From: Halorhabdus salina
GTDB taxonomy: Archaea; Halobacteriota; Halobacteria; Halobacteriales; Haloarculaceae
DNA: 64,000 nucleotides
Assembly (NCBI RefSeq): GCF_013839425.1
Contig: NZ_JACDNP010000004.1
Span: 124,001-188,000, forward strand
Direction: 5' to 3'
Made by a program: the position numbers and the translations under genes. Below are positions 51,632-61,212 of the stretch, one piece after another. The number at the start of each line of letters is the position of its first letter. Within the stretch, counting starts at the first letter, position 1. The notes beneath the pieces were generated by a model. That model had not been told where the DNA came from, did no database searches, and saw nothing but the letters and a program-made list of their open reading frames with translations.

Positions 51632-51876
51632 GATATAGAGCGCTACGCCCTTGCACCCATTTTAATCTTTGCAGAACAATTTCATCCTCGAAATAGCCAC
51701 GGGGCGAAAAATACGGCCCAACAAGCCAGTGATGCTGTCGCTCACGTGTTTATAGTCGGATATACAACACATAGGAATATTGTTAGGTTGGATGTTACAC
51801 ATACATCAGCGAATACCTATTCCGGCGATAAACGGGGTTAGAAAGTTATTCAAGGCGGGTTTCCGTCTCTTGGTAC
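51632..51876. promoter_or_regulatory. divergent promoter region of the glycoside cluster
   Basis: For GH3, AAAGATTAAAATGGG (minus strand, about 51656-51670) is centred 32 nt before its ATG. For the first GH94 gene, AAGTTATTCA (51843-51852) is centred about 30 nt before its ATG. The region between is visibly A/T-rich for this genome and holds repeated GGAATA/TATTCC hexamers (near 51773 and 51820), a possible regulator site. No coding potential seen. Confidence 0.5.
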
Positions 51877-54627
51877 ATGGCAAAACGACAGTTACGCGAC
51901 AACGAAACAGATGTCGATGACTGGGCGTTCGTCGACGACGCAGGAACGTTCCAACTAGACGAACCACAGCGATCGAGTTATCTGTATTTCCCATTGGTCA
52001 ACGAGGCCGGCATCATGTCGGCAGTCACGCCGAAACTCCACGGAGACGTCAACGCGAGCCAACACGAGTTCTTGACGCCGCCGACAGCCGTCGAGGACCT
52101 CCACAACAAGCGTACGGCACGGAACTTCTGGGTGTACGAACACGGCAAAGGACCGTGGTCGGCCGTCGGCAACAGCGCAACACAGATTCCCGAGGAAGGG
52201 CCCGACGGCGCGGAGTCCGTCTCGATGGAAGGTGGCCTCCTCTATCACGAGATCACTCGCAAGAACGACGACCGCGGCCTGAAAGCCGAGATCACCAACT
52301 TCGCGCCAGTGCGCGACGACATGGTCGAACTCATGCGCGTTCGCGTCACGAACACCGGCGAGGACGCAAAGACGATCACGCCGACCGCCGCAGTCCCGAT
52401 CTACGGTCGCTCGGCCGACAACATCCGCGATCACCGCCACGTCACCTCGCTGCTACACGAGACCTGGACTGACGAGTACGGTGTCCTCGTCAGCCCGACC
52501 CTCTCCTTCGACGAGCGTGGCCACACACTCAACGAGACGACCTATGGCGTCCTCGGAACCGACGCCGACGGCACCGCGCCCGAGAGTTTCTACCCCGTCG
52601 TCGAGGACTTCATCGGCGAGGGTGGCAACCTCGAGTGGCCGGAAGCCGTCGTCGAAGACCTCGAGGGCGTCGAAGCGGGCACCGAGGTCGACGGCTACGA
52701 GAGCCTCGGTGGCCTCCGATTCGAGACGACCGAACTCGAACCCGGCGAGACAGAGGAATACGTCGTCATGCAGGCGATCTGGGACGAGGACCCCGGCGCG
52801 ACCGCGCTGGCGGAACGCTACGGGTCGAGCGAGGCCGTCGAGGAGGAACTCGTGGCCTGTCAGGCCCACTGGACCGAGAAATCCAATGCCGTCGAGTTCG
52901 ACACCGGCGACAATACGTTCGATCAGTGGATGCGCTGGGTCACACTCCAGCCCGTCTTCCGGCGGCTCTTTGGCAACTCCTTCCTGCCGTATCACGACTA
53001 CGGCCGCGGTGGTCGCGGCTGGCGGGACCTCTGGCAGGACATTCTCTCGCTGTTGCTGACCGAACCTGACAACGTTACCGACCTACTCTATCACAACTTC
53101 GCTGGCGTGCGCTTCGACGGCTCGAACGCGACGATCATCGGCGACGAACCCGGCGAGTTCAAAGCCGACCGGAACAATATCCCTCGCGTCTGGATGGACC
53201 ACGGGGCCTGGCCGTGGCTGACGACCCGCTTCTACCTGGATCTCAGCGGCGACCTGGATTTCCTGCTGCGCGACCAGCAATACTACCGGGACCTCCACGT
53301 CAACCGTGCCAGCGAGCAGGACGACGAGTGGTCGCCCGAAGACGGCACCGAACTGTACACCGACGACGGCGATGTCTACGAGGGAACCGTCCTCGAACAC
53401 CTGCTCGTCCAGCACCTCACGCAGTTCTTCAACGTCGGCGAGCACAACGTGATGCGCTTGGAAGACGCCGACTGGAACGACGCCATGGACATGGCCCCCG
53501 AACGGGGCGAGAGCGCGGCGTTCACCGCGCTATACGCCTGGAACATGCTCGACATGAGCGAGTTGCTCGGGGATCTCCAGGCCGAACTCGGCGTCGACGA
53601 AATCGAGATCGCCCAGGAGATAGAGACGCTACTTGACACGCTGGGCGAGTCGGTGGACTACGAGGACCCCGAGGCCAAACAGGCCCGGCTGGACGAATAC
53701 CTGGACACCTGGGAACTGACGGTCTCCGGCGAGACGATGACCGTCGCGATCGACGATCTGGCGGCCGACCTAGAAACCAAGGCCGAGTGGCTCTACGAGC
53801 AGTTGCGCGACCAGGAGTTCATCGAGAACGAGGCGGGCCACCAGTGGTTCAACGGCTACTACGACGACAGCGGCCGGCGCGTCGAGGGCGACCACGAGAA
53901 CGGCGTCCGGATGACCCTGACCGGCCAGGTGTTCACGCTAATGGGCGAGGTCGCGACCGACGAACAGGCCGATGCGATCGTCGACGCCGCTGACGAGTAC
54001 CTCTATGAACCCAAGATGCGTGGCTACCGGCTCAACACCGACTTCGAGGAGGTCAAGACCGACCTCGGGCGTGGCTTTGGCTTTGCCTTTGGCCACAAAG
54101 AGAACGGTGCGATGTTCAGCCACATGGCCGTCATGTACGCAAACGCCTTGTACCGCCGCGGGAAGGTCGAGGCTGGTCACAAGGTTCTGTCGGGCATCTA
54201 CGAGCAGAGCAAGGACTTCGAGGTCAGCCGGATCTATCCCGGCATTCCGGAATACTTCAGCGAGCGCGGCCGCGGAATGTACACCTTCCTCACCGGCTCG
54301 GGCAGCTGGCTGCTGTTGACGACGGTCACGGAAGTCTTCGGCGTCAAGGGTGACCTCGGCGACCTGCTGCTCGAACCGAAACTGCTGGCCGAACAGTTTG
54401 ACGACGGGAAGGCAACCATAACCTGCCAGTTCGCCGACCGCCGACTCGACCTGACCTACCACAACGCAGCGCAGGCAGGCTACGGTGACTACGCGGTTAG
54501 CGAGGTCACGCTGAACGGCGAGGCAGTCAACTTTGAGCGCACCGACGACGGCGTCGTGATCGAGCGCGAAATAGTGACTGACCTCGATAGCGAGGCCGTC
54601 CACGACCTGGACGTCACGCTCGAATAA
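51877..54627 (+). CDS. GH94-family glycoside phosphorylase (cellobiose phosphorylase-like)
   Basis: A 916-residue protein with an N-terminal beta-sandwich (about 1-300), linker helices and an (alpha/alpha)6 barrel. The catalytic loop is DADWNDAMD with Asp535 as likely general acid. A phosphate-binding loop GSGSW occurs near 807. GH94 enzymes split beta-glucosides with phosphate to give glucose-1-phosphate, saving ATP. No signal peptide: intracellular. It is 38 bp upstream of a second, longer GH94 gene. Confidence 0.85.
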   Translation: MAKRQLRDNETDVDDWAFVDDAGTFQLDEPQRSSYLYFPLVNEAGIMSAVTPKLHGDVNASQHEFLTPPTAVEDLHNKRTARNFWVYEHGKGPWSAVGNSATQIPEEGPDGAESVSMEGGLLYHEITRKNDDRGLKAEITNFAPVRDDMVELMRVRVTNTGEDAKTITPTAAVPIYGRSADNIRDHRHVTSLLHETWTDEYGVLVSPTLSFDERGHTLNETTYGVLGTDADGTAPESFYPVVEDFIGEGGNLEWPEAVVEDLEGVEAGTEVDGYESLGGLRFETTELEPGETEEYVVMQAIWDEDPGATALAERYGSSEAVEEELVACQAHWTEKSNAVEFDTGDNTFDQWMRWVTLQPVFRRLFGNSFLPYHDYGRGGRGWRDLWQDILSLLLTEPDNVTDLLYHNFAGVRFDGSNATIIGDEPGEFKADRNNIPRVWMDHGAWPWLTTRFYLDLSGDLDFLLRDQQYYRDLHVNRASEQDDEWSPEDGTELYTDDGDVYEGTVLEHLLVQHLTQFFNVGEHNVMRLEDADWNDAMDMAPERGESAAFTALYAWNMLDMSELLGDLQAELGVDEIEIAQEIETLLDTLGESVDYEDPEAKQARLDEYLDTWELTVSGETMTVAIDDLAADLETKAEWLYEQLRDQEFIENEAGHQWFNGYYDDSGRRVEGDHENGVRMTLTGQVFTLMGEVATDEQADAIVDAADEYLYEPKMRGYRLNTDFEEVKTDLGRGFGFAFGHKENGAMFSHMAVMYANALYRRGKVEAGHKVLSGIYEQSKDFEVSRIYPGIPEYFSERGRGMYTFLTGSGSWLLLTTVTEVFGVKGDLGDLLLEPKLLAEQFDDGKATITCQFADRRLDLTYHNAAQAGYGDYAVSEVTLNGEAVNFERTDDGVVIEREIVTDLDSEAVHDLDVTLE

Positions 54628-54665
54628 CGACGGGAATCCACGACACAATCCAACCCAAACCAACC

Positions 54666-57600
54666 ATGGACCGACATTCATTCGACGACCGCAACCGATT
54701 CGTCATCAGCGAGTACGACGACCGCGACCCCTTTTCGAGCTTCCTGCCCGGCATTGCCGGCGAGATGGGCATCCCGCTGTGGGTGCTGTACGTCAACCGC
54801 GGGCAGGCCATCGCTAGCATGGGCGTCGGCGACAAGGACAGTGCGATCATGGAGTTCCTGCCGGCGAACAAGGCCTACCGCCAGACCGACGAGGTCGGCT
54901 TTCGCACCTTCATCGATGTCGATGGCGAGTTCTACGAGCCCTTCGCTCCCGATTCTGACGGTGATCGGGAGATGTACGTCGGTGCGAACGAACTCGAACT
55001 CACCGAGACTCACGAGGAATACGGGCTCGAAGTGACCGTCCGGTATTTCACCGTGACCGAGGAACCGTTCGCGGGCCTCGTTCGCGAGGTCGACATCGAA
55101 AACACCGGCGAGGAATCGATCGACCTCTCCGTCCTGGACGGCCTGCCAGTCGTCATCCCCTACGGCGTTCCCGACGATGAACTCAAGTTCGTCGCCCGGA
55201 CGGCCGAGGCCTGGATGGCCGTCAAACACCTCGAGTCGGGCGTGCCCTTCTACCAGGTCAACCCGACGATGGGCGAGGAGGCGACGCTCCAGGAGGCCGA
55301 CGGCGGGCACTTCTACACGGCCGTCGCCGACGGCGAGCCCCTCGACCCGGTGGTCGATCCGAATGTCGTCTTCGGCCAGGACACCTCATTCTCGGCCCCC
55401 GAGCCGTTCCTCGACGGGGGACTTGAGGCGATCTACGACGCCGAACAGATCACCGTCGGGCGGACGCCATGTGGCTTCTTCGGGACCGAGGAGACCCTCG
55501 AACCCGGCGAAACGCTCTCGCTCGAAGAACTCGTCGGCCACGCCACCGATCACGAGCAGGCACTCGATCACGCCGCGCGGCTGGACGCCGACTTCGCCGC
55601 CCAGCAGCGCGACCGCGCGAACGACCTCGCCCGTGATCTGACAGATCACGTCGCCGTCGAGACCGCAGACGAAACCTTCAATCAGTACACGCGCCAGACG
55701 TTCTTCGACAATGTCCTGCGTGGCGGCTGGCCCGTCCTGCTCGGTGAAGACGACGATATCGTTCAGCACGTCTACTCCCGCAAGCACGGCGACCTCGAAC
55801 GGGACTACAACGACTTCTACGTCGCCCCCGAGTTCTACTCACAGGGCAACGGGAACTTCCGTGACGTCCTGCAGAACCGCCGTGAGGACGTCTGGCTCAA
55901 GCCCGGTGTCGAGGACTTCAACGTCGTCTCGTACATGAACCTCGTCCAGGCCGACGGGTACAACCCACTTGTCCTTGAGGGCAACCGCTTCTTCGTCGAA
56001 CCCGAGGACCGCAACGCGATTCTCGATCTGGTCGAGGCACCCGACGCCGTCAAGGAGACGCTCGAAGACGCCTTCACGCCCGGTGGCCTTCTCACCGCCG
56101 CGATCGTCGAGGACGGTGGGCTGACGGTCGATCCCGACGAGTTCCTCTCGGTCGCCCTGGAGAAAGCCACCCGACACTTCGAGACCTCTTTTGGCGACGG
56201 CTACTGGGTCGACCACTGGACGTACAACCTCGATTCCATCGAGAAGTACCTGGATATCTATCCCGACCGGAAGGCCGACCTCTTCTTCGGTCGCGAGGAG
56301 TACACCTTCCAGGATACCGACGTCGAGGTGCGTCCGCGGGAACTGAAGTACGTCGACATCGACGGTCAGATTCGCCAGGCCAACACGCTCGAACACGACG
56401 AGGCAAAGCGGGAACTCATCGAGTCCCGGGACGCCCGACCGTACGCCGTCCGGACAGACGACGGCCACGGCGAAGTCTTCGAGACGAACCTCCTTGGAAA
56501 GCTGAGTGCCCTGGGACTGGTGAAGTTCGCGACGATGGACCCGAAGGGCATGGGCATCGAGATGGAGGCCGGCAATCCCGGCTGGGACGACGCCATGGCG
56601 GGCCTCCCGGCGATTTTCGGCTCGTCGATGCCCGAGACCTACGAACTCTCCCGACTGCTCGCGATGGCCAGAGACGCCATCGCGGACGCCCCGAGCGAGG
56701 TCGACAGTCTCACGCTGCCCGTCGAGATCTACGACCTGCTGGATGCGGTCCGTGACGCACTCGCGTGGTACCGCGAGACCGACCGCGATGGCCGCGATCA
56801 CGCTTACTGGGACCGCGTCGCGACCGCCCGCGAGCAGTACCGCGATCGCGTCCACTGGGGCTTCGACGGCGAGACTGTCGACATCTCACTCGACGAACTC
56901 GACGAGACGCTCGCCGCATTCGAGCAGAAGGTCGATGACGGGATCGCTCGCGCCAAGGAACTGAACGACGGCGAAGTGCCGACGTACTTCCGGTTCCACG
57001 TCGAGGAGTACAGCGAACGCGACCTCGAGGAGATTCCCGGGGGACTCGATGACGACGACGCCTTCGTCGAAGTGGAGTCCTTCGAGCCCGAGGCCCTCCC
57101 GCTGTTCCTCGAAGGCCCGGTCCGGGCACTCAAGAGCGGTGCCGAGGCCGGCAACGCTGCGACGATCTACGAGCAGGTCAAGTCGAGTGGCCTCTACGAC
57201 GAGAAGCTGGGCATGTACAAGGTCAACGCCGACCTCTCGGGCCAGCCCTTCGACATCGGTCGCGCCCGGACGTTCACGCCCGGGTGGCTCGAAAACGAGT
57301 CAATCTGGCTGCACATGGAGTACAAGTACCTCAAGGCACTCCTCCGTGCCGGTCTCTACGAGGAGTTCTTCACCGATCTCCGGGACGCGGCGATCCCCTT
57401 CCAGGATCCCGAACAGTACGGCCGGAGCCCCCTCGAGAATTCCTCGTTCATCGTCTCCAGTGATCACCCCGACGAATCGTTGCACGGCCGCGGCTTCGTC
57501 GCCCGGCTGACCGGCTCGACGGTGGAGTTCCTCAGCATGCTCCATCACATGCTGTTCGGCGAGCAGCCCTTCGCCCTCGAAGACGGCGAACTCACGCTCG

Positions 57601-57854
57601 GGCTTGCCCCGCGACTGCCCGACTGGCTGTTCGATGACGGCCGTCTCACGGGCACGTTCCTCGGTGAGACGACCGTCGAGTACCGCAACCCCGAGGGCGA
57701 GGACACCTTCGGCGACGGCGTCGCCCCGGCAAGCGTGACCGTCGAATTCGACGACGGCGAGACCGTCGAGGTCGACGGCGCGACGGTCGGCGAACCGTAC
57801 AGCCAGCGCATCCGCGACGGTGACGCAGAGACGATTACGGTCGAACTGCGCTAA
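54666..57854 (+). CDS. long GH94-family protein (oligoglucan phosphorylase-like)
   Basis: A 1062-residue GH94-type protein. It starts with a beta-sandwich region (FSSFLPGIAG, YVNRGQ, GFRTFIDVDGEFYEPF), continues to a helical barrel, and has GWDDAMAGL with Asp642 where other GH94 enzymes have DWND. LTGSTVEF (near 950) stands at the phosphate loop. The length exceeds cellobiose phosphorylases (about 800) and approaches 1,2-beta-oligoglucan phosphorylases (about 1,100). Combined with a neighbouring GH3 beta-glucosidase, beta-1,2-glucan use is an alternative to cellodextrin use. Function is inferred. Confidence 0.78.
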   Translation: MDRHSFDDRNRFVISEYDDRDPFSSFLPGIAGEMGIPLWVLYVNRGQAIASMGVGDKDSAIMEFLPANKAYRQTDEVGFRTFIDVDGEFYEPFAPDSDGDREMYVGANELELTETHEEYGLEVTVRYFTVTEEPFAGLVREVDIENTGEESIDLSVLDGLPVVIPYGVPDDELKFVARTAEAWMAVKHLESGVPFYQVNPTMGEEATLQEADGGHFYTAVADGEPLDPVVDPNVVFGQDTSFSAPEPFLDGGLEAIYDAEQITVGRTPCGFFGTEETLEPGETLSLEELVGHATDHEQALDHAARLDADFAAQQRDRANDLARDLTDHVAVETADETFNQYTRQTFFDNVLRGGWPVLLGEDDDIVQHVYSRKHGDLERDYNDFYVAPEFYSQGNGNFRDVLQNRREDVWLKPGVEDFNVVSYMNLVQADGYNPLVLEGNRFFVEPEDRNAILDLVEAPDAVKETLEDAFTPGGLLTAAIVEDGGLTVDPDEFLSVALEKATRHFETSFGDGYWVDHWTYNLDSIEKYLDIYPDRKADLFFGREEYTFQDTDVEVRPRELKYVDIDGQIRQANTLEHDEAKRELIESRDARPYAVRTDDGHGEVFETNLLGKLSALGLVKFATMDPKGMGIEMEAGNPGWDDAMAGLPAIFGSSMPETYELSRLLAMARDAIADAPSEVDSLTLPVEIYDLLDAVRDALAWYRETDRDGRDHAYWDRVATAREQYRDRVHWGFDGETVDISLDELDETLAAFEQKVDDGIARAKELNDGEVPTYFRFHVEEYSERDLEEIPGGLDDDDAFVEVESFEPEALPLFLEGPVRALKSGAEAGNAATIYEQVKSSGLYDEKLGMYKVNADLSGQPFDIGRARTFTPGWLENESIWLHMEYKYLKALLRAGLYEEFFTDLRDAAIPFQDPEQYGRSPLENSSFIVSSDHPDESLHGRGFVARLTGSTVEFLSMLHHMLFGEQPFALEDGELTLGLAPRLPDWLFDDGRLTGTFLGETTVEYRNPEGEDTFGDGVAPASVTVEFDDGETVEVDGATVGEPYSQRIRDGDAETITVELR

Positions 57855-57873
57855 AGGGAATCAGCGGAGACGC

Positions 57874-59061
57874 TCACGAGATCGCCTCTTCTTTCATAGC
57901 GAACACCTGTCCGTCAGTTATCCGATAGACGACTCTTGCAGCCAGTAGCGCGATCACGATTTCCAGCCCGCCGGCAACCAGAAAGGCAGCGAGGAAACCG
58001 TAGCGGTCGGTAACCATGCCGCCGACGAGGAAACCGGCAAGCATCCCGAGACTGCCGAAGACGTTGAATCCGCCCATGGCCGACCCGCGCTCGCTGGCCG
58101 GGACAAGATCTGTCACGAGCGCCATCGTCGCCGGTGCGACTGCCGCCCCGCAGACTCCGACGACGACCATCAGCGTCGCCGCGAGGGCGAATACTGGCGC
58201 AACTCCCACGGCGACGATCGTCACGCCATACAGGAGCGAGCCGACGACGACAGGGAGAAACCGCCCGACGCGATCCGAGAGGCGTCCCATGGGATACTGG
58301 AGGGCAGCGAAGGGGAAGAAAAACAGCGCGAGGGTGATCCCGGCGAGTGCGGGTCCGACGCCAAATGTATCCGTGAAGTACGCGACCCCAGTGAGGGCGA
58401 AAAAGCCAGCCGTCAGGCGATCGATGAATCCGAACGCGTAGGGCACGATCAGGGCCGGTCGGCCACGCAAGCGGGCCAGCAGCGGCGCGAGGTCGATACC
58501 GCCGTCCGGCGTTCGGTCCGGGACTGTCGCCCCAAGCAGTGCCGCGCCGGCGAGGACAGCTGCACCCGCGTACAGCGGGGCCAGCGGGTCGACCGTCGAG
58601 AGCGCACCGCCGGTGATCGAGCCGAGTGCCGCACCGAAGCCGATCGCTGCACCGGCAGCACCCATGTTTCGACCGTGACCGCCAGCGAGATCCATCAGCT
58701 TCGTGATCGACAGCGAGAACGCCCCGATCGTGAACGCGCCGCCGAGCACCCGGAGTGCCAGCACGACGCCGAAGCCGAGACCCAGACGCGGGGCGAACGC
58801 GACGGCCAGATAGCTGGCTGCGCCGCCGGTTGCACCGGCGACAACCAGCGGCGTTCGGCGTCCGAGCCGATCGCTGGCCAGCCCCCACAAAACTGCGCAG
58901 GTGACGAACGCCCCGAACTCGGCGACCAGAAACCACGTTCGTGGGAGGATTTCGCCTCCGCCCCCCAATGCTTGAACGAGGCCCTCGAGTCCAGGATAGA
59001 GGAATACCTGCGAGACTAGCACGGCCCAGACGACGAGACTCAGGCGCGTCCGGTCGGTCAT
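57874..59061 (-). CDS. MFS transporter
   Basis: A 395-residue protein with 12 predicted helices. The MFS motif between helices 2 and 3 is GLASDRLGRRTP, repeated between helices 8 and 9 as GRLSDRVGRFLP. It converges on the GH94 pair, ending 19 bp from it. It could import the oligosaccharides used by the cluster or export a metabolite; the sequence resembles the broad multidrug-like group, so a sugar role is only suggested by location. Confidence 0.8.
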   Translation of the reverse strand: MTDRTRLSLVVWAVLVSQVFLYPGLEGLVQALGGGGEILPRTWFLVAEFGAFVTCAVLWGLASDRLGRRTPLVVAGATGGAASYLAVAFAPRLGLGFGVVLALRVLGGAFTIGAFSLSITKLMDLAGGHGRNMGAAGAAIGFGAALGSITGGALSTVDPLAPLYAGAAVLAGAALLGATVPDRTPDGGIDLAPLLARLRGRPALIVPYAFGFIDRLTAGFFALTGVAYFTDTFGVGPALAGITLALFFFPFAALQYPMGRLSDRVGRFLPVVVGSLLYGVTIVAVGVAPVFALAATLMVVVGVCGAAVAPATMALVTDLVPASERGSAMGGFNVFGSLGMLAGFLVGGMVTDRYGFLAAFLVAGGLEIVIALLAARVVYRITDGQVFAMKEEAIS

Positions 59062-59468
59062 GAGCGCCGGGACTGCCTACGATGCTCGTCGAACAGCCGA
59101 CGCGCCACCCCCAGACGACCGGTGACGAAGTCGATCTGTTGTCCCGTTTCGATACGCATCACCTGCATGCACTCGCTACCAGCCCTTGAATGCTATCGGA
59201 TCGAAACCGGGAACGCCGGCAGGTGGCGGGGTCGCTCTGGAGATACCTGCTGTCGGCTCACAGCGACAGCGGTTCGGGCCCTTGCGCGCCGGGGATCGGC
59301 GGGTCGCGGTCGCTGTAATACTTCTGACCGATCGCGGCTTGTTACAGTCGCCCCCAATTTCGCGGTCGGGCGACCCCGAAATCCGGGCTACGAGGGTTCA
59401 CTGCGCGCGACTGGCAGGGGTCGAATCTCAGGGATATTTGCGACTCACGACGTTGTTCGCCACAAAAG
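59062..59468. other. 407-bp region between MFS gene and tRNA-Gln
   Basis: It contains an inverted repeat GTCGCCC (59347-59353)/GGGCGAC (59368-59374), 14 nt apart, about 95 nt beyond the 3' end of the tRNA. This is a possible end point for the tRNA transcript. No coding frame with haloarchaeal composition was found. Confidence 0.35.
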
Positions 59469-59541
59469 TAGTCCATCCTGGATTCGAACCAGGGTCGCGA
59501 GCCCCAGAAGCTCGCAGGATTGGCCGCTACCCCAATGGACT
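59469..59541 (-). tRNA. tRNA-Gln (anticodon CTG)
   Basis: The minus strand folds as a full cloverleaf. The acceptor stem AGTCCAT/ATGGACT has 7 perfect pairs. The D-arm contains GGGTAGCGGCC. The anticodon stem-loop has CGAGC/GCTCG around TTCTGGG, giving anticodon CTG for codon CAG. The T-arm is CCTGG-TTCGAAT-CCAGG and the discriminator is A. CCA is not encoded. No intron is seen. Confidence 0.93.
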
Positions 59542-59599
59542 GCGCGTATTGCGGATTCGTGGGTCCGCAATTAAACATTGTCGCTTTCGGGCAGGTCTG

Positions 59600-60190
59600 T
59601 CATTCATTCGCGAGCGTCGCATCCGCATTTTCGGGCACTTCGTAGTGTTCTCTTCGATGACAGTTAGCACACAGCACTTGACAGCTATTGATCTCGTTTT
59701 TGATCTTTTCTTTCGCGTAGCCGTTCGCGACCATCTTCGAGACGCCGAGCGTTTTCTCGTCTACGTTTTCGTGATGGAAATCGAGTACGGCCGGATCGCC
59801 CTCGCCACAGCGTCGGCAGCGACAGTGTTCGGCCTTGTAGTCGTGTAACCACCTGCGAAGTCTCGCACGCCGGCGGTCCTTCTTGGCGATGTCCCGCTCT
59901 CTGTTTTTGTAGTACCATCGCATGTTTCCGGATAGCTCCTCCCATGCTTTTCCAGGTTGCAGTTCGACCCACTCGGGCTTGGGTTGGACGTCAGGTCCGC
60001 CGTTCTCTCCTTGGTCATACGTTGTGAGACCTGCCGCTTCCTTCGCCTCGTTCCATGCACCGACGACGCGAAGAATCGTCGACGCCGAGGGCGTCATACC
60101 GAGTGCCTCGTACTGAGCTTTCGTCGGTGATTCGCCGAGTTCCGCTGTGGCATCCTGAAGTGCCTCGATACAGTCCTGTTCCTCGAGCAT
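59600..60190 (-). CDS. HNH endonuclease (homing-type)
   Basis: A 196-residue protein. The first 55 residues resemble the helical repeat found in homing HNH endonucleases (SPTKAQYEALGMTPSASTI, then VVGAWNEAKEAAGL). A basic middle (RERDIAKKDRRRARLRRW) precedes the nuclease. There, zinc cysteines CRCRRC (123-128) and CQVLCANC (170-177) flank the catalytic DFHHE (137-141), and CHRREH ends the fold. It is coded just upstream of tRNA-Gln on the same strand, 58 bp apart, with a more basic composition than neighbours. A selfish or phage-derived origin is likely; no intron or intein is seen. Confidence 0.85.
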   Translation of the reverse strand: MLEEQDCIEALQDATAELGESPTKAQYEALGMTPSASTILRVVGAWNEAKEAAGLTTYDQGENGGPDVQPKPEWVELQPGKAWEELSGNMRWYYKNRERDIAKKDRRRARLRRWLHDYKAEHCRCRRCGEGDPAVLDFHHENVDEKTLGVSKMVANGYAKEKIKNEINSCQVLCANCHRREHYEVPENADATLANE

Positions 60191-60372
60191 ACACGTTCTG
60201 GGTTCGTCATGACTGATAAAGGAGCCCTGTGCGCGCCAGGAGCCAAAATGGGTAGTCCATCGCTCCCCAGTTGGCGTATGTGGACGAAAAGGAGTATCGC
60301 GAAACTGGCCGCAAAGAAGGGTTTAGGCCAGCGGAATCGTCGTCCGCAAGGTCATCCACCGGCAAATTCGGA

Positions 60373-61212
60373 TCAGGTGTCTGCATCCGGCGCCGATGTC
60401 AGTCCTCGCACAGCACCGTCTGTGAGTTCGCGCGCCTTCGATTCGAGACGATCAGCGACGGCCTCGATCGGTTCGTCGTTCGCCGCGCCCGCCGCAACGA
60501 TGTCGACTAAGGCACTCCCGACGATGATCCCGTCCGCACCGGCCGAGACGATCCGTTCGGCGTGCTCACCGGTCTTGATACCGAACCCGACGGCTTTGGG
60601 TACGTCCCAGTCGGCGAGGCGAGCGAGACTCTCGTCAGTCTGATCGCTCACGTCGTCACGAGCGCCAGTCGTCCCCAGGCGGGCCTGGACGTAGACGTAT
60701 CCCGAGACCCGGTCCATCATCCGCGTCAAGCGCTCGCCTTCGGTCGTCGGCGCGACGATGAAGACCAGGTCCAGGTCGTGCTCGTCGCAGGCCGCCCGGA
60801 GTGGATCCGCCTCTTCGGCCGGGAGGTCAGGGATAACTAATCCCGAAATCCCTGCCGAAGCGGCTCGCTCGACGAAGTCGCGCGGTCCTCGTTGCTGACC
60901 GTACTGATAGACGAGATTGTAGTAGGTCATACAGACCAGCGGGGCCTCGACGTCCAGATCCCCCACAAAGTCGAAAAAGCGCTCGGGCGTCATCCCAGCT
61001 TCCAGCGATCGCACGATCGCGTCCTGAATCGTCGACCCTTCGGCAATGGGCTCCGAGAACGGGAGCCCGAGTTCGATGATGTCTGCGCCCCCACGATCCA
61101 GCGCCTCGACGTATGCCAGGGAGGACTCATAATCCGGATCGCCGGCAACCAGATACGGGATGAACGCCGGGTCGCCAGCCTCGAATACGGCGTCGATTGC
61201 GTCGTTGCTCAT
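60373..61212 (-). CDS. trpA: tryptophan synthase alpha subunit
   Basis: A 279-residue TIM-barrel enzyme that cleaves indole-3-glycerol phosphate to indole and glyceraldehyde-3-phosphate. Catalytic Glu is in [10 protein letters not shown]; the second acid lies at [27 protein letters not shown] is loop 6 and [13 protein letters not shown] the phosphate-binding region. The ATG overlaps the trpB stop (ATGA), so it is the last gene of trpCBA. The C-terminal 20 residues are polar and not in bacterial TrpA. Confidence 0.95.
   Translation of the reverse strand: MSNDAIDAVFEAGDPAFIPYLVAGDPDYESSLAYVEALDRGGADIIELGLPFSEPIAEGSTIQDAIVRSLEAGMTPERFFDFVGDLDVEAPLVCMTYYNLVYQYGQQRGPRDFVERAASAGISGLVIPDLPAEEADPLRAACDEHDLDLVFIVAPTTEGERLTRMMDRVSGYVYVQARLGTTGARDDVSDQTDESLARLADWDVPKAVGFGIKTGEHAERIVSAGADGIIVGSALVDIVAAGAANDEPIEAVADRLESKARELTDGAVRGLTSAPDADT

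Noticed and set aside
59468-60260. 10-bp direct repeat (GTAGTCCATC) at the tRNA-Gln 3' end and at about 60251, flanking the HNH gene, as attachment sites
   Set aside because: An element integrated at the 3' end of the tRNA should lie beyond that end (below 59469), but the second copy is on the 5' side. The match is short and there is no integrase.
60271-60510. 79-codon plus-strand frame starting MAYVDEKEYRE
   Set aside because: It needs a TTG start and most of it overlaps the trpA gene on the other strand; the C-terminal part is Arg/Ser-rich shadow sequence.
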